Part shown: one piece after another, positions 25,163 to 37,273 of the stretch | Position numbering within the stretch: the first letter of the stretch is position 1 | How the letters are laid out: every line of letters begins with the position of its first letter | NCBI GenBank assembly: GCA_030447685.1 | Contig: JAUJOK010000026.1 | Coordinates: forward strand, 20,606 to 84,605 | DNA: 64,000 nucleotides | Source: Armatimonadaceae bacterium | GTDB lineage: Bacteria; Armatimonadota; Armatimonadia; Armatimonadales; Armatimonadaceae | Direction: 5' to 3' | Translations under genes and position numbers: made by a program | Notes under the pieces: model-generated | Told to the model about the DNA's origin: nothing | Seen by the model: only the letters and a program-made list of their open reading frames with translations | The model's database searches: none

Positions 25163-27040
25163 TTACTTAAATGTCTTGGCCGTTGCCGTATTCGAGTATT
25201 CCGAGTCACCCCCATCGTTATAGGCGCGGACACGGTAATAGTAGGTGGTTCTGCGTGCCAGACCCGTATTGCTGAAGCTGGTCACGTTCACCCCGGTCGT
25301 GGCGATCTGAACCCATTTCGCCCCGTCCCAGCGTTCGATCTTGAAGCCGGTCTCGTTGTTCGCGTTATCCACCCAGGCCAAGTTAATTTGACTGCGCGAA
25401 ACCGCTGTTGCCGTCAGGGAACTGGGCGCGGCGGGCAGCGCGGGCGCTTCCAGCGTTGTGGCGCTTGCACTGTTGGATTCCGCCGAGTCACCACCGCTAT
25501 TGTAGGCGCGGACACGGTAGGTATAGGTAGTCGAAGCCGCGAGGCCAGTGCTGGAGTAGCTGGTCACGTCTGCCCCGACCGTAGCGATCTGGACGAAATT
25601 CACCCCATCCGTTGACCGCTCGATCTTGAAGCCCTTCTCGTTGGTGCTGGCATCACTCCAGGACAGGTCGATCTGGCTGCTGGAGACGGCAGTGGCCGAA
25701 AGGCCCGTGGGGGCCGTCAGCGCCTCGATGTCCTGCAGCGCCTTGTAAACGTTGATGCGCCCGCCACCTTCCGCTATCGTCCGTGTTCCAAACGTGGTGG
25801 AGTAGGGCGTATACGGATCGACGTTCGTTGTAATGACCTTGCTCAGCGTCGTGTTGGTCAGCGACGGGCGGTGGGCCAGGAGCAGAGCCGCTTCCCCGGC
25901 GACATGCGGGGGTGGCCATGGACGTGCCGGAAAGGTAGTCGTAGTTGTTCAGGTAGCCGCTATCGTTCATGGTGACGTGATAGGTCGGCATCGTCGAGTA
26001 GATAGGTGAGCCGGGCGCTGCCGTATCCACCCAGGAACCCCAGTTCGAAAACGAGCTGAGCTTGTCGGCGGAATCCACCGAGGCGACGGCGATTACGTTC
26101 GCATACCCCGCCGGGTAGTTCACCGTCGAGGAGCCGCTGTTGCCGGCGGCGGCCACAAGAACAGCCCTTGTTCCAGGCGGACTGAACGGCGTTATTCAGT
26201 GTGGTTGAGGAGCTGGTGCTGCCCAGGCTCAGGCTGATGACCTTGGCGCCGTTGTCCGCAGCGAATGTGATACCCTGCGCCACCGTCAGGTCGGTCAACG
26301 CCCCGAACCGTCAGCCGCCAGGACTTTGACCGGCATGAGCTTGATGTAGCTGGTGTCCGTGCCTAATTTTCCGTTCCAGCCCGCAATACCGGCCATGCCG
26401 ATTTCGTTGTTGGTCTGGGCGGCGGCGATGCCCGCGCAGTGCGTCCCATGCCCCTGGTCGTCCGTGGCATCGGCATCGTTATTGATGTAGTCGTAGTCGA
26501 TGGGATTGCCACTCGCCATCCCGATAGATAACATTGGTCAAATCCGGGTGGTTGGTGTCGGTACCCGTATCCACGATAGCAACCACTACCTGCGCTTTCG
26601 GCACCCAGAGGTCCCATGCCTGGTGGGCATAGACTTGCCGGGGAGCGAACTGCGTCTTTCCGTCCGCCAGAGCCGGATCATTGGAGATGCTGGACGCGTA
26701 AACGACGTTGTTCGCCTCGGCGTAGACGACTTCGGGAATGCCGCTGGAGCTTGGCAATGGCTTCTTCAATGGAGAGACCGGGGCGGAGCTTGATGCGCCG
26801 CACATGCAGCTTCGGAAGATGCTCGGCAGCCTGCCCGACCCCTCGGCGATACGAGCGACTGCCTTCCCGTTATCATGCTCCGGGCGCAGGCCCACGAGAA
26901 CCTCGCCGGGAACCGGTTTGGCAAAGGCGGACAAAGGCGCTCCGGCAAAGAACAGAGCCGGGGCAAGCGTGAGCAGACGGCGAGTGCGAACGCAGCAGGG
27001 ACGACAGGAAAGTGCGACGCGAGTGCGAACGTGACTTCAT
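25163..27040 (-). pseudogene. Secreted subtilisin-like protease (S8) with two FN3 domains, frameshifted
   Basis: Read in pieces, this is one gene of roughly 620 codons: signal region from the ATG at 27040 (after AAAGGTAG), inhibitor-like propeptide (PGEVLVGLRPEHDNGKAV), S8 catalytic domain, and two fibronectin type III repeats to the end. The whole triad is present: Asp in IVDTGTDTNHPDL, His in GHGTHCAGI, Ser in SGTSMATP, plus oxyanion Asn in AAAGNSG. At least six frame changes occur; those near 25905 and 26296 are one-base changes in runs of C or G. Complete motifs in every frame argue for sequencing error or very recent decay. Confidence 0.8.
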
Positions 27041-27359
27041 TAAACTACCTTTCGCAAGGGCGGAGTGGAGGAAAGCATACCGTGCAGCAGGCATTCCCGG
27101 ATCGCAAGAGAAGCTGCCGCCCGATGGCACGCAGAGCGCTGCGAACTCAGGCGGCGGGAACTACGAAGTCATCCCGGCTTCTCTGGTGCTGGTCATCAAA
27201 ACCGGTAAAAGTGATGCTTGCGTGTACTGATACCTATTATATCACGGTTTATAGCCATTCTTCAGAAATCATCAGCTAAACCACGTAATTATTTAAGCGC
27301 ATTCTGCTGCAGAATCAGCAGATGAAGCCCTTTTATGTGTGTCTCTCTGAGTAAACCTC
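27041..27359. other. AT-rich intergenic region upstream of the TetR gene
   Basis: Divergent space between the protease and TetR genes. An open frame to 27230 exists but has no start signal or recognisable family. From about 27215 the base composition turns AT-rich, leading into the promoter at 27360. I see no RNA gene. Confidence 0.5.
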
Positions 27360-27414
27360 TTGACAGCTACACGATGATTATCTATAATGCACTAAAATAC
27401 GTTATCAGTGCATT
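27360..27414 (+). promoter_or_regulatory. Consensus sigma-70 promoter with overlapping operator
   Basis: TTGACA (27360-27365) and TATAAT (27383-27388) are perfect and 17 bp apart. The inverted repeat AATGCACT (27386-27393) / AGTGCATT (27407-27414) overlaps the -10 and start region. This is where a TetR-type repressor encoded next door would block its own transcription. Confidence 0.8.
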
Positions 27415-27432
27415 CATGCAGAGAGCAGCAAT

Positions 27433-28067
27433 ATGAGTACCGTACTGCGCGGCGATATGCGCGATGCTGATCTATAGACGCGACCGAGCGGCTTCTGGCC
27501 CGTTTCGGTTATCAAAACGACCATGGAAGACATCGCCCAGGAAGCCGGTATCGGCAAGCGGACGATCTATCTCCATTTCTCCGGTAAGGAGGAGGTCGCG
27601 CTGTGCTCCATCGACCGCATCGTCGAGCGCCTTCTGGAACGGCTGTGGCTATCGCCGCCGCCGACGAGCCGCCCGCCGAGCGAGTTCGACAGGTGCTACT
27701 TTTGCGCGTCCTGTTCCGCTTCGACAGCGTCCACGACTATCACCAGAGCCTTGATGTTCTGCTGCGCGCGCTGCGGCCCGCGTATCTGGCGCGGCGCGAA
27801 CGGTACTTTGACGCCGAGGCGCAGATTATCGCCGGAATGCTTCAGGAAGGCTGCCGGAGCGGTGCGTTCACGGTGAAGGAGGCTTTCGTGACCGCGCACA
27901 TGCTGCTGCTGGCGACCAACGCGCTTCTGCCCTACAGCCTCAGCCCGCGCGAACTGGGCAAGCGCGAAGAGGTCGAAGCAAAAGCCGCGCATATCGCCGA
28001 CCTGCTTCTGGACGGACTACGGCGGCGCAATGATGAAGCGCCTGTCCCAACTACCACACAACGATAA
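27433..28067 (+). pseudogene. TetR-family transcriptional regulator, frameshifted
   Basis: Combining frames gives a normal TetR protein of about 205 residues: N-terminal HTH (DATERLLARFGYQ, then TTMEDIAQEAGIGKRTIYLH and FSGKEEV) and a ligand-binding domain (VRQVLLLRVLFRFDSVHDYH, MLQEGCRSGAFTVKEAF). Three apparent indels: near 27465, in the A-run at about 27515, and near 27655 where GG replaces expected GGG. The consensus promoter and operator suggest a functional autoregulated gene, so sequencing error is plausible. It lies 12 bp ahead of the hydrolase gene and probably controls it. Confidence 0.75.
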
Positions 28068-28079
28068 GGAATCAATGGG

Positions 28080-29657
28080 ATGTCGACGAAAAACCTGATA
28101 ATCACTTCTCTGCTGGCGGTTTCGCAGATAGCCGCGCCACCGATAGTTCTGGCCGATGCGGGCGCGCAGTCAGCGGCCCCTCGCCCGGCAGCGGCGGCGC
28201 TGCTTCCCGATACGCCCGCCGGGCGTCAATCGGCGGCTTATCTGCGCGTCATGAACACCGGGGACGCCAAAGCCATCCGCGCTTTTGTGGATTCCCAGTT
28301 TGCCCCCGCCTATCTCGAAAAAGTTCCCGCCGACCGGCAGGCCGGAATTAGCCTGATGCTGGCGCGCGATACCGGCGGGCTGGACGCGGTAACGGTGGAA
28401 TCGTCCGACCCGAACGCCATCAGCTTTCTGGCCCGAACGCGCGTGACGGAGGAGTGGTACCGGCTGAAGCTTCAGGTCGCGCCGGAGCCGCCTCACCGCA
28501 TTACGGGAGTTCAGCGGATGAATGCTCGCCCCCCGGCGGACGCGGCCCCGCAGCGCCGCCTGACAGACGCGCAAGTCGCGCGGCAGATGGACGCTTACCT
28601 GCAAAAGCTGGCGGCGGCGGACCTGTTTTCCGGCGCGGTTCTGGTCGCCAAAGACGGCAAAGCGTTTTTCAGCAAGGCATACGGCCTGGCGAGCAAGAGT
28701 TATAACGTCGCCAACCGTACCGACACGAAGTTCAACCTCGGCTCGATGAACAAGATGTTCACCGGGGTCGCCATCGCGCAGTTGGCTCAGCAGGGGAAGC
28801 TTTCCTTCACCGATACAATAAGCAAGCACCTGCCGGACTACCCGAACAAGGCCGTGGCGGATAAAGTGACCATCCACCACCTGCTGACGCACACGTCCGG
28901 CATGGGCAGCTACTTCAACGAAGCGTTCATGAAGGCGTCCCGCGACCGCTTCCGCACCGTTTCCGACTACTTCCCCCTGTTCGTCAACGACCCGCTCGGA
29001 TTCGAGCCGGGCGCGAAGTGGGGCTACAGCAATTCCGGCTTCCTGGTCCTGGGCGCGATTATCGAGAAGGTATCCGGCCAGAGCTACTTCGACTATGTGC
29101 GCGAGCATATCTACAAACCGGCGGGCATGACCAACACAGATGCCTATGAGATGGATCAGGACGTGCCTAACCTGGCGATAGGCTACACGCGCATGGGGCC
29201 GAACGGCCCGCTATCCGGCCCGCGCCGCAACAATCTGTACATGCACGTCATAAAGGGCGGTCCGGCGGGCGGCGGCTTTTCCACGGTCGAAGATCTGCTG
29301 AGGTTCGACACGGCACTGCGTGGCCACAAGCTGCTCGATGCAAAGCATACGGAGATGGTTCTGAGCGGTAAGGCTGTCGTGCCGATGGCTCCGGAAGCGA
29401 AGTACGCCTACGGCTTTCAGGAGGAGCGGTACGCGGGCCAGCGCCTTGCGGGACACAGCGGCGGGTTCCCCGGAATCAGCGCCCTTCTGGATATGTACCG
29501 CGATTCCGGCTACACAGTCGCCGTGCTGTCCAACTACGACCGCATCGCCCAGCCCGTTTCCATGAAACTGCGGGAGATGCTGACGAATAACGCCGCCACC
29601 ACCGCCGCCACCGACACTGGAAAAGAACAGGCGAGCACGAAGACCCTCGGGCAATAG
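28080..29657 (+). CDS. Secreted beta-lactamase-fold serine hydrolase
   Basis: 525 residues with an N-terminal signal peptide (LIITSLLAVSQIAAPPIVLA). Residues about 55-150 form a small domain of unknown role. The beta-lactamase (class C/PBP) domain follows: catalytic SMNK (SxxK), YSN (WGYSNSGF) and HSG (LAGHSGGFPG). Such proteins are esterases, D-aminopeptidases or lactamases; which one cannot be told. ATG preceded by AAGGAATCA; in an apparent operon with the TetR gene just upstream. Confidence 0.9.
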   Translation: MSTKNLIITSLLAVSQIAAPPIVLADAGAQSAAPRPAAAALLPDTPAGRQSAAYLRVMNTGDAKAIRAFVDSQFAPAYLEKVPADRQAGISLMLARDTGGLDAVTVESSDPNAISFLARTRVTEEWYRLKLQVAPEPPHRITGVQRMNARPPADAAPQRRLTDAQVARQMDAYLQKLAAADLFSGAVLVAKDGKAFFSKAYGLASKSYNVANRTDTKFNLGSMNKMFTGVAIAQLAQQGKLSFTDTISKHLPDYPNKAVADKVTIHHLLTHTSGMGSYFNEAFMKASRDRFRTVSDYFPLFVNDPLGFEPGAKWGYSNSGFLVLGAIIEKVSGQSYFDYVREHIYKPAGMTNTDAYEMDQDVPNLAIGYTRMGPNGPLSGPRRNNLYMHVIKGGPAGGGFSTVEDLLRFDTALRGHKLLDAKHTEMVLSGKAVVPMAPEAKYAYGFQEERYAGQRLAGHSGGFPGISALLDMYRDSGYTVAVLSNYDRIAQPVSMKLREMLTNNAATTAATDTGKEQASTKTLGQ

Positions 29658-29758
29658 ACCTGTTAGAGGCCCCCAACAGCCTGCCCTGGCAAGCGCCCCC
29701 TCCCTGAAGTATGAAGTATAATGAGGGGAACGGCGCTGGGGCCGGGGCAGGTTACGGT

Positions 29759-32700
29759 ATGAATTATTTCAAAATCAACACGGCGCGACTCTGGGTGGTT
29801 TCGACCACCTTCTTTTGCCTGACAATGACGCTGGCAGGAGCCGACCGTGCGGTTCGGGGAGACGCGCCCCCGGCAAAAGAGAACGTGGACCCGCAGGTCG
29901 CGGAGTTCTTTGAAACCAAAGTGCGGCCCGTGCTGGCGAACAACTGCTACGGCTGCCACGGCCCCGCCTCCCAGATGGCCGGACTGCGCCTCGACAGCAA
30001 AGCCTTCGTGCTCAAGGGCGGCGATTCCGGCCCGGTCATCGTCGCCAACGATCCGGCCAAAAGTCCGCTTATCCAGGTGGTTCATCATACCGGAAAGATT
30101 CAGATGCCGCCGGGCGGCAAGTTGAAGCCCGAAGAGATCGCCGCGCTGGAGGAATGGGTGAAGTTGGGCGCGCCCTGGCCTGGCGCGGAGGTCTCCAAGG
30201 CGGCCCTCGCGGCGGCACAAACAGGCGAATATACGATCACCCCGGAGCAGCGGCGCTTCTGGTCGTTTCAGCCTGTCCGTCAGCCGCCCCTTCCCCCGGT
30301 GAAAAATACCGCCTGGGCCGCCGTCTCCCCCATCGACCGCTTCGTTCTGGCGAAGCTGGAAGCGCGCGGTCTGGCACCGAGCCGACCGGCGGACCGGCGG
30401 ACACTGATCCGGCGCGCGACGTTCGACCTGCACGGCCTGCCGCCCACGCCCGCCGAGGTGGCGGCTTTCGTCAACGACAAGTCGCCGGACGCCTTTGCAA
30501 AGGTGGTAGATCGACTACTAATTTCGCCGCGCTACGGCGAGCGGTGGGGACGGCACTGGCTGGATGTGGCCCGCTACGCCGACACCAAAGGCTATGTGTT
30601 CACGGAAGACCGGAACTACCCGCACGCCTACAACTACCGCGATTGGGTGATCCGCGCCTTTAACGAAGACCTGCCCTATAACCAGTTTATCCTTCAGCAG
30701 CTTGCCGCCGACCGCCTGCCGCTGGGCGACGATAAGCGCCCGCTCGCCGCGCTGGGTTTTTTGCGGGTCGGGCGGCGGTTCCTGAACAACCCGCACGACA
30801 TCATCGACGACCGTATCGATGTGACGATGCGCGGCTTCCAGGGCTTGACGACCTCCTGCGCGCGCTGCCACGATCATAAATTCGACCCCATCTCCACCAA
30901 GGATTACTACGCGCTGTACGGCGTCTTCGCCTCTTCTATCGAGCCGGAACCCGTGCCCATATCACCGAAAGCCGTTTCCGAACCCTTCACGGCGCATGAC
31001 AACAAGGTCAGGGAGATGGAGCGTGAGGAGCAGGCGCTGGTGATGGCGCAGGTCGGGCTGCTGCGCGAGCGCGTGGAGAAGAAAGAAGCGCTGTCCGATG
31101 CCGTTGTGCAAACCCTGCAGCAGGCGCGCACCAACGAGCGACCGAACGCGGCCCAACTGACGGTGCTGGAGCCGCAATTCGCCCCGGAAGCGCGGGAAAA
31201 GCTCAAAACGCTGCGCGAATCGCTGGCGCGGCTGCGTGACAGCTATCCACCCCGGCCCGAAATGGCAATGACGGTCGCCGACGCCCCTCAGCCGATGACG
31301 CCGCGTGTCTTTCGCCGGGGCAACCCCGGCAATCCCGGCGATGAAGTCCCGCGCCGCTTCCACACCATCTTGTGGAGGGGGAGGACGCCCCCGGCCTGGA
31401 CTCAGGGCAGCGGTCGGCTGGAGCTTGCCCGCGCCATCGCCTCCCGAAACAACCCGCTGACCGCGCGCGTCCTGGTCAACCGCGTCTGGCTGCACCACTT
31501 CGGCAGCGGTCTGGTGCGTACGCCGTCAGATTTCGGCAAGCAGGGAGAGCGTCCCACACACCCCGAGCTTCTGGACTATCTTGCCTGGCGTTTCATGGAA
31601 AACGGCTGGTCTATCAAGAAGCTGCACCGTTCTCTTATGCTGTCGCGCACGTATCAGCAAAGCAGTGAGGAGAATCCCGCGAACTTCAACAAGGACCCCG
31701 AAAACCGGCTTGTGTGGCGGATGAACCGCCGCCGCCTGGAGCTGGAGGCGCTGCGCGATTCTCTTCTTGCCGCATCGGGTCGGCTCGACCTGAAGCCCGG
31801 TGGGCCGTCCATCGACATCTGGAATACGCCATTCCCGCCGCGCCGAACCGTGTACGGCTTTATCGAGCGGCAAAACCTGCCCGGCATATTCCGCACGTTC
31901 GACTTCGCCAGCCCGGATGCCACCAGTGCGCAGCGGTTTCGCACTACGGTGCCGCAGCAGGCGCTTTTCCTGATGAACAGTCCGTTCGTGGTGGAGCAGG
32001 CGCGCCTTCTGATCACGCGCCCTGAGCTTATTGCCAAGCGTCGCGAAACCCATCAGATTAAGTACCTGTACCGCCTTTTGTACGGACGGGAGCCGGAGCC
32101 GGAAGAGGTCGCGCTCGGACTGCGCTATCTCCAATCCGCTGCCGCGCCGTCCACGCCCGCCGCGCCCAAAGCCAATGTCTGGCAATACGGCTACGGCGCG
32201 TATGACGACGCTACGAAGCGGGTCATCTCGTTCACGCCGCTGCCCTTCTTCAAGGATAACGGCTACCAGGGCGGCGAGCAGTTCCCCTCGCCCCTTCTGC
32301 GCTTCCTGCGCCTGACGCCGACAGGCGGCCATCCGGGGCGCGACGCCCGCCATGCGGCTATCCGTCGCTGGATTGCCCCGCAGAACGGTGTGGTGTCTAT
32401 TCGCGCCACGCTGGGGCATGGGCATGTCGGCAAAGGCGGCGACGGCGTGGAGGCGCGCATCGTTTCCAGCCGCACGGGCCTGCTCGGCACCTGGATCGCG
32501 CAGGACGCCAAGCAGGAGACCCTGGCCGACAAAGTGACCGTCAAAAAAGGGGATGCCATCGATTTCGTCGTCTCCTGCCGCGCTAATGACAGTTTCGATT
32601 CGTTTATCTGGTCGCCGAACATCGCGCTGGCCGGGGGCAAAGTATCGTGGAACGCGAACAGCCAGTTCCGGGGCCGGGACGACGCCGTTCGCGTGGAGCC

Positions 32701-32767
32701 GCTGAGTGCCTGGGAACGCTACGCGCAGGCGCTCCTGATGACGAACGAGTTCATTTTCGTGGATTGA
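29759..32767 (+). CDS. PSCyt1/DUF1549/DUF1553 protein
   Basis: About 1002 residues from the ATG at 29759, which puts the signal peptide ([18 protein letters not shown]) at the N-terminus; an in-frame ATG at 29711 overlaps a TATAAT element. A planctomycete-type cytochrome c domain has the haem motif CYGCH. DUF1549 follows ([32 protein letters not shown]) with a second CARCH, then DUF1553 ([33 protein letters not shown]). The last 300 residues are an extra beta-rich region. Extracytoplasmic; linked in planctomycetes to polysaccharide use or extracellular redox, but biochemically unproven. Pairs with the DUF1501 gene downstream. Confidence 0.9.
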   Translation: MNYFKINTARLWVVSTTFFCLTMTLAGADRAVRGDAPPAKENVDPQVAEFFETKVRPVLANNCYGCHGPASQMAGLRLDSKAFVLKGGDSGPVIVANDPAKSPLIQVVHHTGKIQMPPGGKLKPEEIAALEEWVKLGAPWPGAEVSKAALAAAQTGEYTITPEQRRFWSFQPVRQPPLPPVKNTAWAAVSPIDRFVLAKLEARGLAPSRPADRRTLIRRATFDLHGLPPTPAEVAAFVNDKSPDAFAKVVDRLLISPRYGERWGRHWLDVARYADTKGYVFTEDRNYPHAYNYRDWVIRAFNEDLPYNQFILQQLAADRLPLGDDKRPLAALGFLRVGRRFLNNPHDIIDDRIDVTMRGFQGLTTSCARCHDHKFDPISTKDYYALYGVFASSIEPEPVPISPKAVSEPFTAHDNKVREMEREEQALVMAQVGLLRERVEKKEALSDAVVQTLQQARTNERPNAAQLTVLEPQFAPEAREKLKTLRESLARLRDSYPPRPEMAMTVADAPQPMTPRVFRRGNPGNPGDEVPRRFHTILWRGRTPPAWTQGSGRLELARAIASRNNPLTARVLVNRVWLHHFGSGLVRTPSDFGKQGERPTHPELLDYLAWRFMENGWSIKKLHRSLMLSRTYQQSSEENPANFNKDPENRLVWRMNRRRLELEALRDSLLAASGRLDLKPGGPSIDIWNTPFPPRRTVYGFIERQNLPGIFRTFDFASPDATSAQRFRTTVPQQALFLMNSPFVVEQARLLITRPELIAKRRETHQIKYLYRLLYGREPEPEEVALGLRYLQSAAAPSTPAAPKANVWQYGYGAYDDATKRVISFTPLPFFKDNGYQGGEQFPSPLLRFLRLTPTGGHPGRDARHAAIRRWIAPQNGVVSIRATLGHGHVGKGGDGVEARIVSSRTGLLGTWIAQDAKQETLADKVTVKKGDAIDFVVSCRANDSFDSFIWSPNIALAGGKVSWNANSQFRGRDDAVRVEPLSAWERYAQALLMTNEFIFVD

Positions 32768-32769
32768 CG

Positions 32770-32886
32770 CCCCCTCCGCCCCCAATTAATGGGGGTACCG
32801 GAAAATAGGAGCCTTAGCCCTATCGGTAGACATGAAAACGTCAATGCCGCCTTCTCGGGTACCCCCATTATTGGGGGCGGAGGGGG
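32770..32886. repeat. 117-bp element with 30-bp inverted termini
   Basis: 32770-32799 (CCCCCTCCGCCCCCAATTAA and onward) and 32858-32886 are inverted copies differing by one base. Each arm can itself fold, as CCCCC pairs with GGGGG around AATTAAT. It fills most of the gap between the PSCyt1 and DUF1501 genes. MITE-like in shape; no target duplication identified. Confidence 0.75.
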
Positions 32887-32909
32887 CCAGGATTTAACAG
32901 GAGTTACGA

Positions 32910-34403
<1,494 letters not shown>

Positions 34404-34488
34404 ACGCATTACCCTCTTCTGAGCCTGAGAACGCAAGGTAGTTGCACCAACACCAGCAGTAAAATTGTAGTGAGACCACATTAAAACT

Positions 34489-34938
34489 ATGTTCTTATCT
34501 TTTTCACCTGTTGCCTACACGAAATTGAACGCACGGCAGAAGGAAAACTACAACTTCCAAAAGGTGTCTGCCGTGCTCGCCGATTACGGCTTTTCTACGC
34601 TCCGTCTGTCCGACGACTGGCAAGGGGCGGACTTCATTGCACAGCACATAAACGGTGAGACGTTCCTAAAGGTACAACTCAAAGGGCGGTTGCTGTTCGA
34701 CAGGAAATACGTCGGCAAGGGGCTATACATCGCCTTCTTTGGAGACGGCGACTGGTACCTCTACCCACACGACGAATTGATGTTAGCAGTTCTGGCGGAA
34801 ACAAACATCGAGGCAACACGGTCGTGGCAGGAGGGAGGAGCGTACTCATTCCCATCCCTCAGCCGTCAGTTAATTCGACTGCTCGCACCGTACAAAATTG
34901 CAGGCAGCACCCAGCCGCTCCAAGATGAGGCAACTTAG
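34489..34938 (+). CDS. Possible PD-(D/E)XK nuclease-fold protein
   Basis: 149 residues. DDWQGADFIAQ followed by FLKVQLKGR gives an Asp and a Q-x-K arrangement as in restriction-endonuclease-like folds. WYLYPHDEL follows in the place of the usual later strand. Base composition is lower in GC than its neighbours and there is no operon link, suggesting acquired DNA. Function (defence, repair or other) is not shown. Assignment from motif spacing only. Confidence 0.5.
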   Translation: MFLSFSPVAYTKLNARQKENYNFQKVSAVLADYGFSTLRLSDDWQGADFIAQHINGETFLKVQLKGRLLFDRKYVGKGLYIAFFGDGDWYLYPHDELMLAVLAETNIEATRSWQEGGAYSFPSLSRQLIRLLAPYKIAGSTQPLQDEAT

Positions 34939-35037
34939 CAGTCAGACTGTATTTTGTGAGTGCTGGCAGCTATAAACCCAGTCATTTGAGATTTAATACG
35001 TTAACTGTGCAAAAATGTCACTATAGAGAGAACTAAC

Positions 35038-35244
35038 ATGTCAGCCCAGCCAGTAAAGAACCGGAAATTGCCGGAAGCAAACCGCTCTGAGATAGAAATC
35101 AATCCTACTCATCGAGAGGCAACTCGCAAATTACTCCAAGCTTGGCTCGACGATGAATCCGGTTATGATGAAGCCGTCTGGCCGATGGTGGAACAGGCAA
35201 TAGAAAAGAACCGGCTTTCGGACAGGAAGCGGCTCTGTGAATGA
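35038..35244 (+). CDS. Putative antitoxin of a PIN-type toxin-antitoxin pair
   Basis: 68 residues, charged and helical (HREATRKLLQAWLDDESGYD), without a recognisable DNA-binding motif. It precedes a PIN-domain gene and overlaps it by 8 bases, the usual layout of VapBC-type modules. A short GAGAG ribosome site precedes the ATG. Called antitoxin from position and size. Confidence 0.65.
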   Translation: MSAQPVKNRKLPEANRSEIEINPTHREATRKLLQAWLDDESGYDEAVWPMVEQAIEKNRLSDRKRLCE

Positions 35245-35668
35245 GCCTGTCCTGCTGGACTCAGGGCCGCTAGGGAGAATCGCGCACCCACGCCGTAATC
35301 TGGAGATTGTCTCGTGGCTGGAAGCCACGATGGACGCAGATATTCCGGTAATCCTGCCCGAGATCGCCGACTACGAGGTGCGGCGCAGCTTTCTACTGGA
35401 GAACTTAACCCGCTCTATTGAGAGGCTGGATGCTCTCAAGGCGACATTGATCTACCTGCCTCTAACCACGGATACCCTGTTACAGGCGGCAGAGTTCTGG
35501 GCAGAAGGGCGTCGGCGCGGAAGGCCAACGGCTGATCCCAGAGAACTCGACGGCGACGTAATCCTGGCTGCTCAAGCCCATCAAGTAGGCGGGATCGTGA
35601 TTACTGAAAACGTCGGCCATCTCTCCCTGTTTGTCGAAGCACGCAGTTGGCGCGATTCGGCAGACTAA
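35237..35668 (+). CDS. PIN-domain protein, probable VapC-like toxin
   Basis: 143 residues. PIN-type acidic residues are in place: Asp in VLLDSGPLG, Glu in [11 protein letters not shown], Asp in [12 protein letters not shown], and a final TENVGHLS in place of the usual TxN. PIN toxins are Mg-dependent RNases that cut tRNA or rRNA. It is translationally coupled to the 68-residue gene upstream. Followed at once by a DUF1501 gene fragment. Confidence 0.8.
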   Translation: MNEPVLLDSGPLGRIAHPRRNLEIVSWLEATMDADIPVILPEIADYEVRRSFLLENLTRSIERLDALKATLIYLPLTTDTLLQAAEFWAEGRRRGRPTADPRELDGDVILAAQAHQVGGIVITENVGHLSLFVEARSWRDSAD

Positions 35669-35675
35669 TAGATTC

Positions 35676-35760
35676 CGTGCTCGACTTCGACTACAGCAAA
35701 CTTGCCTTCCGCTACGCAGGCCGCGACTTTCGCTTAACGGATGTCCACGGCAGGGAGCTA
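35676..35760 (+). pseudogene. 3' fragment of a DUF1501 gene
   Basis: Translates as [20 protein letters not shown] then DVHGRE, the C-terminal end of DUF1501 proteins. 25 bases (35705-35729) are identical to 34330-34354 near the 3' end of the intact DUF1501 gene. No other part of the gene is present. The nuclease-like and toxin-antitoxin genes therefore lie between two copies of this end. Confidence 0.75.
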
Positions 35761-37272
35761 TTTCGTCACCGTGAACCTGTCCAGTTCCTTTCCCGCGTCG
35801 GATAGCTGGCGCACGGTCAGCGTTTTGCCGTTAACGTCCACGACCGTGAACGAGTAGGTGCCGGAGAGGAAAGTGTGCGTGTACGGCTGCCACGAGGTGC
35901 GGTCGCTTTCCTGGCTGCGGTTGTACAGACTCGCGCCGCCTGCCCCGGAGATGAGATACAGCACACCGTCGGGCCTTGTCTGCGTTCTCCCGTCGAAGGC
36001 TTTGTCCAGCGTCCATGTCCCTGCGACGCGCCCCCGACTGTCTTCCCAGCGTCCGTTTGAGTTTTTTATGGGCGTGAAGCGCATCGGATAGGTGCGCTGG
36101 TAGTTGTGGACGTGACCGGCGAAAACCATGTCCACGTTCTGCTTCTCGAACACCGGGGCCAGAACGCGCATCTTCTGGTAATCAAAATGTTTCTTCGAGG
36201 AGCTGAACGGCGGCTCATGAAAGGCGACGAAGCGCCAGGCGGCGTCCTGCGTCCGCATTAACTCCTGCTCCAGCCACACTCGAAGCGTGCCCCCGGTCCA
36301 TTCGGTATAGTAGTTGGCATCCAATACGATCCAGGCCGCGTTGCCGTAGCGGAACGAGAAGTTCGCCATCCGGGGATAGGCTCGTTGTGCGGCATTCTGG
36401 AACGCTTGCTGATGTGCGCTCGGCCCGCTTAGCCTCGGAGCGCCGGGAGCGCTGATGGTGGACAGAGGGCCGTTGAGCGGCTGCGACCAGTACAGAAAGT
36501 AGGCCATTCCGTCCGGGTAGCGGCGCAGGTTGCTTGCCAGAACATCGTGGTTTCCCGGCGCGGCCAGAAACAGCGTGGAGCGGAGTAAGGGCGCACCGCT
36601 TTGCGGGGAAGCGGTTTCCGCGTTGTAGATAGGGAAGTAGTGGCGGCGGTATTCGGAGATGCGGCCCCGGTCGTAGACGATGTCCCCGGCGAGGAAGACG
36701 AAATCGGGGTCGGCGCGATGCACCTGGTAGGCCACGGCCTTCTGGGCGCGGGTGCCCGCCGCGCAGTCCCCGAATACCACGAAGCGATAGGGCTGACCGG
36801 CGCTTTTTCGCGCCCGGCCCCGCGCCGCGAAGACTTCTTTGCCGTCTTTAAAAATGCGGTAATCGAACGGCGCCCCCGGCGTCAGCCCCTCCAGAGCTAC
36901 GCGCCAGACACGGTGCGGCGTGATACCCGGCGCGGCGATGCGGCGCAGTGTCGGTGGGTCGCTTTGCCGCCAAGCGCCACCGTTTGCAGATCGGCTTTGC
37001 AGCGACCACTGGGTGTCAGCATCCCGCGTGTGCCACAGGATTTCCAGACGCTCCGAGGAAGAGAGCGCGGGCGCATTGCCAAGCTGGACATAGGGCTTCA
37101 CCAGAAAGACGCCTTCCGGTGTCGCCACACGCGGCGCGGGGAGGGACGGGACATTCGCAACTTGCGGGGCGACCGCTTGCGGCGCGGATGCTTCCCGGCA
37201 CCCGGCGGCAGCGGCGGCGGCCAGCAGGCAGGAGACCAGAATACCCGGGTAGCGGCAAAAAGAAGCCCACAT
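35758..37272 (-). CDS. Lipoprotein metallophosphoesterase, purple-acid-phosphatase-like
   Basis: 504 residues from the ATG at 37272, two bases after the stop of the upstream gene, so translation is probably coupled. A lipoprotein signal ends in AAAAAGC. A fibronectin-like domain precedes the metallophosphatase motifs [37 protein letters not shown] and [12 protein letters not shown]. Membrane-anchored outside the cytoplasm. It has the same domain plan as the gene at 8766 but a different sequence, and no Pho-box repeats were seen nearby. Confidence 0.92.
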   Translation of the reverse strand: MWASFCRYPGILVSCLLAAAAAAGCREASAPQAVAPQVANVPSLPAPRVATPEGVFLVKPYVQLGNAPALSSSERLEILWHTRDADTQWSLQSRSANGGAWRQSDPPTLRRIAAPGITPHRVWRVALEGLTPGAPFDYRIFKDGKEVFAARGRARKSAGQPYRFVVFGDCAAGTRAQKAVAYQVHRADPDFVFLAGDIVYDRGRISEYRRHYFPIYNAETASPQSGAPLLRSTLFLAAPGNHDVLASNLRRYPDGMAYFLYWSQPLNGPLSTISAPGAPRLSGPSAHQQAFQNAAQRAYPRMANFSFRYGNAAWIVLDANYYTEWTGGTLRVWLEQELMRTQDAAWRFVAFHEPPFSSSKKHFDYQKMRVLAPVFEKQNVDMVFAGHVHNYQRTYPMRFTPIKNSNGRWEDSRGRVAGTWTLDKAFDGRTQTRPDGVLYLISGAGGASLYNRSQESDRTSWQPYTHTFLSGTYSFTVVDVNGKTLTVRQLSDAGKELDRFTVTK

Positions 37273-37273
37273 T

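Noticed and set aside
27012..27230. 72-codon open frame upstream of the TetR promoter
   Set aside because: No ribosome site, no family similarity I can see, and it overlaps the protease start on the other strand.
29711..29758. Upstream ATG of the first PSCyt1 gene
   Set aside because: It overlaps a TATAAT box and would place 16 hydrophilic residues before the signal peptide.
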